Assembly (NCBI GenBank): GCA_015655195.1 | Contig: JAATFM010000112.1 | Coordinates: forward strand, 1 to 49,498 | Direction of reading: 5' to 3' | DNA: 49,498 nucleotides | DNA from: Terriglobales bacterium | Lineage (GTDB): Bacteria > Acidobacteriota > Terriglobia > Terriglobales > Acidobacteriaceae | Part shown: one piece after another, positions 41,984-49,498 of the stretch | How positions within the stretch are numbered: position 1 is the stretch's first letter | Layout of the letters: the number at the start of each line of letters is the position of its first letter | Notes under the pieces: model-generated | The model's input: only the letters and a program-made list of their open reading frames with translations | What the model was told of the DNA's origin: nothing | Database searches by the model: none | Program-made: the position numbers and the translations under genes

Positions 41984-43096
41984 CTACCTCTTGGCCGGTG
42001 CCGTCGACTCCCGCACAATCAGCTCCGGAGCCATGACAATCTCCACGGCAAACTCCCGTTCCCGTTGCGCGATGCGCTCCAGAAGCACCTGCGCGCCGCG
42101 CCGGCCCATCTCCGTGAGCGGCTGGCGGACGGTGGTGAGCGAGGGCGTGGTGAAAGCCGCCGACTGAATGTCGTCGAAGCCCACAACGGAAACATCTTCC
42201 GGTACGCCGAGACCGGCGTCCTTGAGAGCGCGAATCGCGCCGATGGCCGCGATGTCGTTGAAGCAGAAGACAGCCGTGAAATCATGGCTCTTTTCGAGCA
42301 GCGCCTTCATGGGCCGGTAGCCGATCTCCGGCGCCATGGTGTGTTTGCCGGCCTTCATCGACCATCCTTCGGAGTCCATGCGAATCACGTGCGCCGGGTT
42401 GATCTTGAGGCCCATTGTCCGCGCCACTTTCTGAATGCTCTCCCAGCGGAACTCGGAATCGGGAATCGCTCGCGGGCCGCGCATGAAGGCGATGCTCCGG
42501 TGGCCGAGCTTCCAGAGATGTTCGAGGGCCTGGCGCGCTCCCGATTCATGATCGAGAACGATATTCGTCACATTCGGCACGGCGGAGTGCGCAGAGATGG
42601 CAACGACCGGCACGGGAACCTGAATCCCTTCGACCGGCGTGTTGAGCAGAAGAAAACCGTCCACGGCGCGCTCCACCAACATGCGCGGATACTGCTCGAT
42701 GAGTTCTTTGTTCCAGTCGTGGCAGGCGGTGAAGTAAAAGTAATGCGCCGCGGTAAGCTCTTCCACCACGCCACTCATCACGCGGGTAAAGTAGCCTTCG
42801 CTCAGGTCCGGCGCCAGCACGCCAACGCTCATTGACCGGCTCTGCCGCAACGATCGCGCAAAATAATTCGGCCGGTAGTTGAACTTGCGCGCAGCTTCCC
42901 TCACCCGCTCGCGGGTCTCTGGGGGAATCGAGTTGCCGGAGGGCGAGTTGTTCAGCACCAGCGAGACGGTGGTTTGCGAGAGGCCCAGGTGATCGGCCAG
43001 CATACGCAAATTTACGTGAGCAGGCTTGCCTGTACCGTTGAGGGCGCTTGTTCCCTTCGCAGCCCCACCAGCCTTTGCGCTCTTCTTACTGGCCAT
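41984..43096 (-). CDS. LacI-family transcriptional regulator
   Basis: A 370-residue DNA-binding repressor or activator. A Lys/Ala-rich tail (about 27 residues) comes before the helix-turn-helix VNLRMLADHLGLSQTTVSLV (about 28-50), which begins the LacI domain. It continues with the hinge RERVREAARKFNYRPNYFA and a periplasmic-binding-protein-like ligand domain (SMSVGVLAPDL, GFLLLNTPVEGIQVPVPVVA, VVGFDDIQSAAF, LTTVRQPLTEMGR). Family members bind a sugar or nucleoside effector, but no transport or catabolic gene is adjacent. No Shine-Dalgarno is clear; the ATG at 43096 is chosen because of the conserved end of the frame. The extended N-terminus is unusual. Confidence 0.92.
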   Translation of the reverse strand: MASKKSAKAGGAAKGTSALNGTGKPAHVNLRMLADHLGLSQTTVSLVLNNSPSGNSIPPETRERVREAARKFNYRPNYFARSLRQSRSMSVGVLAPDLSEGYFTRVMSGVVEELTAAHYFYFTACHDWNKELIEQYPRMLVERAVDGFLLLNTPVEGIQVPVPVVAISAHSAVPNVTNIVLDHESGARQALEHLWKLGHRSIAFMRGPRAIPDSEFRWESIQKVARTMGLKINPAHVIRMDSEGWSMKAGKHTMAPEIGYRPMKALLEKSHDFTAVFCFNDIAAIGAIRALKDAGLGVPEDVSVVGFDDIQSAAFTTPSLTTVRQPLTEMGRRGAQVLLERIAQREREFAVEIVMAPELIVRESTAPAKR

Positions 43097-43188
43097 TTTG
43101 CAGTTGTATCACGCGGCAGACGGAAAAATGAAGGGCCGGAGCGTTTGCCGCGCCCCGGCCTGGTTACTTGCTTTTCTGAGTGATGAGA

Positions 43189-45504
<2,316 letters not shown>

Positions 45505-45505
<1 letters not shown>

Positions 45506-46404
45506 TGAACCTGCAAGACCTGAAATACCTCGTTGCCGTCGCCGAACACCGCCATTTTGGCCGCGCCGCCGTGGCCTGTAGCGTGAGTCAGCCCACGCTG
45601 AGCAGCCAGATTCGCAAGCTGGAAGAGACGCTTGGCGTGAAGCTGCTGGAGCGGACAAACAAGCGCGTCGATCTTACGCCAGTGGGAGGCCAGATTCTGT
45701 CTCATGCACAGATGGCTCTTGCCCAGACACGCGAGATGGAAACAGTGGCGCGTGCCGCCCGCGATCCGCTCATTGGTTCGCTGCGGCTGGGCGTGATTCC
45801 CACGCTGGCGCCTTACCTGATGCCGCTCATTCTGCGCCCGATGCGGCAGGCGTATCCGGGGCTGATGCTGGAATTGTGGGAGGACCAGACGCACGCGCTG
45901 ATTGAAGGCATTCGTGGGCACAGGCTGGACGCTGCCTTGCTCGCCACGCCCGCCGCCGCACCGGAGATTACGGAGATCGAGCTTTTCCGTGAGCCGCTGC
46001 TTGCGGCCCTGCCGCCGAGGCACAAATTTTCCCGCGCAAAATCCGTGCCGGAGGAAGCGCTGGCCAGTGAGTTGCTGGTGCTCTCCGAAGGCCACTGCCT
46101 CGCCAACCAGGCGCTTGCCGCCTGCGGGCAGCGTTCCGGCGCGCCACGCAGCCCATTGCAAAGCGGAATGCAGGCGGCGACTCTCGAAACCCTCGTCAAT
46201 CTCGTCGCAGCCGGCTATGGAGCTACGCTGATTCCCGCGCTGGCCGTCGAATCGCTCCGCCGGCGGCAGATTTCCATTCGTCCTTTGGCGGGCGACTCGG
46301 CGCGGACAATCCGGCTCGCCAGCCGGCCCGGATTCGCCCGCCCGCAGGCGCTCCGGGCGCTCGAAAAAGTCATCCGCCGAGCTGTGGAGCCTGTGCTTTC
46401 CTAG
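45505..46404 (+). CDS. oxyR: OxyR-type LysR peroxide sensor
   Basis: A 299-residue LysR-family regulator divergent from katG. The winged helix-turn-helix at the N-terminus (LKYLVAVAEHRHFGRAAVAC, VSQPTLSSQIRKLEE) begins it. The C-terminal domain carries GHCLANQALAAC, which places C198 and C207 nine residues apart, exactly as the redox pair C199/C208 of E. coli OxyR. ATLETLVNLVAAGYGATLIP is the matching downstream signature. The protein is therefore inferred to sense hydrogen peroxide by disulfide formation and to activate katG. The start is TTG at 45505, 7-8 nt after AGGAG. The gap to katG is 141 bp. Confidence 0.95.
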
Positions 46405-46549
46405 TTACTACTAAGGCACTCTCGCGCCAGACAGAAATGGCCCCGAGCCTGTTGAAAACCTGTCCTAAACTGCACTGAAATAACCGGATAGAACCCAAAG
46501 GGAGTGGTATTTTTACCGAAGTTGAATTCCGTCCTGCCTTATCCACAAA

Positions 46550-46568
46550 AACCGCTCCTGGAGCGGTT
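46550..46568. terminator. Hairpin after oxyR
   Basis: AACCGCT pairs with AGCGGTT around a 5-nt loop. It is 146 bp past the oxyR stop, so its use as a terminator is uncertain. The A-run before and GTTGACC after give little of a T-tract. Confidence 0.4.
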
Positions 46569-46637
46569 GACCCCACCCCCGCCGCTCCGTAGAGTCTGAA
46601 TCTAATAGGTGCGGTTTTCCGCCTGCTATTCGGGTGC

Positions 46638-46679
46638 CCCGCCCTAGGCGCGTCTTTGCCTTTGCGCCTGGGATGGGGT
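46638..46679. repeat. Palindromic repeat element upstream of smc
   Basis: A 15-bp stem (CCCCGCCCTAGGCGC with GCGCCTGGGATGGGG; two positions pair only as G-U in RNA) and 12-nt loop. It belongs to the same style of elements as 9387, 23576 and 34759 (GTGCCCC start, T-rich loop). It lies 58 bp before smc and would form a hairpin on either strand. Confidence 0.6.
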
Positions 46680-46736
46680 AGCACAGAAATCCGGGCAGCG
46701 CGGATTCCCGCTGTGATCTCGTATTGCGGAGTAGAC

Positions 46737-49498
46737 ATGCTGAAACTGAAAAAGATCCACATCCTCGGCTTCAAAAGCTTCTGCGACCGGACGGAGCTTT
46801 CCGTCTCCGGCTCCGGCATCGCAGTGGTAGTGGGTCCAAACGGCTGCGGCAAGTCGAACATTCTGGACGGCGTGAGCTGGGTGCTGGGCGAGCAGAGCGC
46901 GAAGACGCTACGCGGCACGCACATGTCGGACGTGATCTTTGCCGGCACGCGCGACCGCAAAGCGCTCGGCATGGCGGAAGTCACGCTGACAATGGTGGAC
47001 CCGGAAGCCTACGAGGGGCCGATTCCGGTCGAGCCGGAAGTACAGGTGGACGCCGAGGGGCTTGATTCGAACGGCGTGGAAGACTGGGACGAAGAGGCTC
47101 ACCGCAAGCAGCGCGCCGAAGAAGCGGAAGAAATCATCTCTGCCGAGCAGCCGGGACAGGCGATTGAAGGCGAGCCTGGCTCCGAAGCCAGTCCGGCTCC
47201 GCAGGCTGCGGCAGGCGTAGAAGCTGAGCCGGAAGCAAGCGCGGAAGCTCCCACCGAACCCAATGCCGCAGCCTCGCAGGCTGGTCCTGTTCCTGTGGTG
47301 CTGAAAATGCGCCGCCGCAAGTTCCAGCGCACCTTTCAGAAAGGTGAAATTGTCATCACGCGGCGCTTGTTCCGCACCGGTGAGAGCGAGTACCTGCTGA
47401 ACGGCAAGCTCTGCCGCCTGCGCGACATTCAAGACATTTTCATGGGAACGGGCCTCGGGCCTGAGAGCTACGCCATCATCGGGCAGGAGCGCATCGGACA
47501 ACTGCTCAGCTCGAAGCCCCACGACCGCCGCGCGATTATCGAAGAGGCTGCCGGCATCACGCGCTTCAAAACCAAGAAGCGGCTTGCCGAGTTGCGCCTC
47601 GAAGCATCGAAGCAGAACCTGGCCCGCGTGGACGATATTTTCGACGAAGTCACGCGGCAGATGAATTCGCTCAAGCGGCAGGCCGCCAAGGCCGAGCGCT
47701 ACTCCGAGGTTCGCACCGAGCTTCGCACGCGCCTTCGCGTCGTGCTAGCTAGCCGCATGGCACTGATGGACGCCGAACAGGCCGGCTTCGAAACCGAAAT
47801 CACTGCGCTGAGCGAGCAGATCAACACCTCCGCCACATCGATCGGCGAGATGGAGCAGAGCCAGCACTCACTCACCGAGCGCGGCTATGAGCTGGACCGC
47901 ACAGTGCTGGAGGCGCGCACGCGCGCCAATGATTCCGCTGTCGAGCTTTCGCGCGCTACGGCCCGCGAGAGCTCAAACACCGAGCGCGTTGCCGAACTGG
48001 AAACGCGCATCGCCGCCACGGCAAACGAGATCGAGCAGACCCGCGTGCAACTTGCCGGAATGGTGGAAGAGCGCGCGCAGCAGAAGAGCTTTCTTGAGAC
48101 TGCTGCATCCGAGGCTCTCGCTTTCCGGAAGAACGTGGAGTCGCGGCAGGTTCAGGCTCGCACCGCGGCCGAAGAGGTCTTTAGCGCCGAGCGCCAGCTT
48201 GAGGCGCAGCGCCGCTCCGCGATGAACCTGCTGGCGCAGGCCGGTTCGGCGCGCAACTCGACCGCGCAGGCCGAAGAGAGCCTTGCGGCGCTGGAGCGTG
48301 AGGCCGAGCGGCTGGAAGCCGAGATGCGCCAGTCGCACAATGAACTGGAAGAGCTTGGCGTGCGGCAGGGGCAGGCACGGCTCAGCTTTGAGTCGGCCAC
48401 GGAATCTCTGAAGCGGCTGGAAGCCGAGATCGCCGCCCTGCGCGCGAGCCTACAAACCAAGCGCGCCGACGAAGCGGCGCTGCGGGCGAGTGCGAACAAA
48501 CTGCGCTCTGAAGTGGCAACACTCACAGGCCGGCGCGATTCCCTCACCGCGCTCATCCGCGACCACAGCTACTCAACTGACACCGTCCGGCGGCTGCTCA
48601 AGCCCGGCGCGCTCTCGAACGGCATGGCTCCTGCCGGCACGCTGGCCGATTTTCTTGAAGTCAGCGGCGAACATGAAGGCGTTGTCGATGAGTTTCTGCG
48701 CGACGAGCTGAACTATCTCGTCGTGCATAGCTGGTCTGCTGCAGAACACGGCGTGAATCTGCTGAAATCCGGCGTGGATGGACGCGCCACGTTCCTGATT
48801 CATCCCGAGCATCCGGCGGCTGTTGCTGAGATTGGCACGACGGAGATTCAGGAATCCGGCCTGACGCCGCTGAAAGAAACAATCAAGGTCCTGAACGGCT
48901 TCGGCCGCTCGCTGGAATCGATCCTGCCCAAGCTGCGCGACGGCTACATTGTGGAAGATTCGTCGTCGGTACAGCGCCTGGCCGAACAATACACACACGC
49001 GTATTTCCTGACGCCGGGTGGCGAGTGTTTTCACAACACGACCGTCACCGGCGGCAAGCCTTCAAGCGAAGGCCCGTTAGCGCTGAAGCGCGATCTGCGC
49101 GAGACAGAGAAGAAGCTCGCGGCACTTGAAACGCAGCTTGCCAAAGCGGAGACGGAAGCCGTCTCGCTTGCTCGCAACATCGAGGAGCTTGCCGCACAGC
49201 TCGAAGCCCACAGCGAGGAACGCCGCCAAGCTGAGCGCGACACCGCAAACCAGGGCGCAGCGCTCAAGCAGATGGAAGCGGAGGTTCAGCGCATCGACCG
49301 CCGCGTGCAGGAGTGGACCATGCAGGCCGCGCGCAACAAGGATGCACGCGAGAGCAAGCGCGCCACTATCGACCAGAAGCACGCCGAGGCTGAGCGGCTG
49401 GAAGCCGAGCACAAGACAGCCGAAGCGGCGCTGGAAGCGAAGCAGACCGAGTTGGCAACTCTGCGGCAGAACCGCGAAGGTTTGCAGCAGGAAGCCGC
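46737..49498 (+). CDS. smc: Chromosome segregation ATPase SMC (partial, 3' end beyond window)
   Basis: The frame is open from ATG 46737 to the window edge (about 920 codons). The head begins with LKLKKIHILGFKSFCDRTEL and the Walker A VVVGPNGCGKSNILDG (about residues 30-45). MGTGLGPESYAIIGQERIGQ follows later in the head. Long heptad-rich arms (about residues 290-600) follow. The hinge is seen in AGTLADFLEVSGEHEGVV and YFLTPGGECFHNTTVTGGK. The second coiled arm runs to the cut end. SMC condenses and segregates the chromosome with ScpA and ScpB. Residues about 90-203 are an insertion of roughly 110 residues between two beta-strands of the head, acidic and Ala/Pro-rich, that I do not expect in typical SMC. 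GCGGAG 5 nt before the ATG supports the start. The C-terminal ATPase half is outside the window. Confidence 0.95.
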   Translation, partial: MLKLKKIHILGFKSFCDRTELSVSGSGIAVVVGPNGCGKSNILDGVSWVLGEQSAKTLRGTHMSDVIFAGTRDRKALGMAEVTLTMVDPEAYEGPIPVEPEVQVDAEGLDSNGVEDWDEEAHRKQRAEEAEEIISAEQPGQAIEGEPGSEASPAPQAAAGVEAEPEASAEAPTEPNAAASQAGPVPVVLKMRRRKFQRTFQKGEIVITRRLFRTGESEYLLNGKLCRLRDIQDIFMGTGLGPESYAIIGQERIGQLLSSKPHDRRAIIEEAAGITRFKTKKRLAELRLEASKQNLARVDDIFDEVTRQMNSLKRQAAKAERYSEVRTELRTRLRVVLASRMALMDAEQAGFETEITALSEQINTSATSIGEMEQSQHSLTERGYELDRTVLEARTRANDSAVELSRATARESSNTERVAELETRIAATANEIEQTRVQLAGMVEERAQQKSFLETAASEALAFRKNVESRQVQARTAAEEVFSAERQLEAQRRSAMNLLAQAGSARNSTAQAEESLAALEREAERLEAEMRQSHNELEELGVRQGQARLSFESATESLKRLEAEIAALRASLQTKRADEAALRASANKLRSEVATLTGRRDSLTALIRDHSYSTDTVRRLLKPGALSNGMAPAGTLADFLEVSGEHEGVVDEFLRDELNYLVVHSWSAAEHGVNLLKSGVDGRATFLIHPEHPAAVAEIGTTEIQESGLTPLKETIKVLNGFGRSLESILPKLRDGYIVEDSSSVQRLAEQYTHAYFLTPGGECFHNTTVTGGKPSSEGPLALKRDLRETEKKLAALETQLAKAETEAVSLARNIEELAAQLEAHSEERRQAERDTANQGAALKQMEAEVQRIDRRVQEWTMQAARNKDARESKRATIDQKHAEAERLEAEHKTAEAALEAKQTELATLRQNREGLQQEA

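Larger units (their letters stand above)
46405..46736. other. Intergenic region between oxyR and smc
   Basis: A 332-bp gap. It contains a small hairpin (46550-46568, AACCGCT/AGCGGTT) and a palindromic repeat element (46638-46679). Ahead of smc is GCGGAG, its ribosome-binding site. I see no reading frame with a plausible start and no RNA gene. Confidence 0.45.

Overview
The window reads as a chromosomal segment of an Acidobacteriota bacterium, most likely class Terriglobia. This is inferred from two Oar-like outer-membrane receptors with N-terminal carboxypeptidase-regulatory domains, a FecR/DUF6600 protein, a CcmF/CcmH cytochrome c maturation cluster and a GC-rich genome with dispersed palindromes. 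I see no rRNA, tRNA, CRISPR array, integrase or transposase. Gene order is that of a core chromosome with short gaps and many single-gene units.

Layout. 1-3275: an AT-rich repeat, a strong hairpin, an OmpA-like lipoprotein and uvrC. 3283-9359: a thioredoxin-fold secreted protein, an amino-acid permease, glgA, a GNAT acetyltransferase and rsmA/ksgA. 9434-13172: a FecR/DUF6600 protein, an acid phosphatase, a small exported protein and a phosphoglycolate-phosphatase-like HAD enzyme. 13421-18587: an Oar-like receptor, a 445-bp gap with a second copy of the AT-rich repeat, and uvrB. 18735-23548: a degenerate receiver protein and a cytochrome c maturation operon (ccmF, ccmH, a CcmI-like small protein, a carboxypeptidase-regulatory membrane protein). 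23734-27021: aroA, then a pesticin-type muramidase gene overlapping a gene for an LprI-family lysozyme inhibitor. 27038-36567: a TolC-like porin, truA, an M20 peptidase, an amidohydrolase, an M16 peptidase, a quinone oxidoreductase and a sirtuin. 36781-41915: a Cys-rich exported protein, a second Oar-like receptor, homoserine dehydrogenase and a small Cys protein. 41984-46404: a LacI regulator and divergent katG and oxyR. 46737-end: smc, cut by the window edge.

The most interesting local system is the muramidase/inhibitor pair at 25106-27021. It looks like a compact orphan effector-immunity module: a pesticin-fold lysozyme with no signal peptide, translationally overlapped (ATGA) by a secreted lysozyme-inhibitor-like protein with an extra unknown C-terminal domain.

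Other notable signals: a family of hairpin elements in intergenic DNA, one copy of which lies in frame inside uvrC; a roughly 110-residue acidic insertion in the SMC head; a 76-bp AT-rich repeat present twice; and several genes whose start codon lies only 6-8 nt after a TAnnnT hexamer, suggesting leaderless transcripts.
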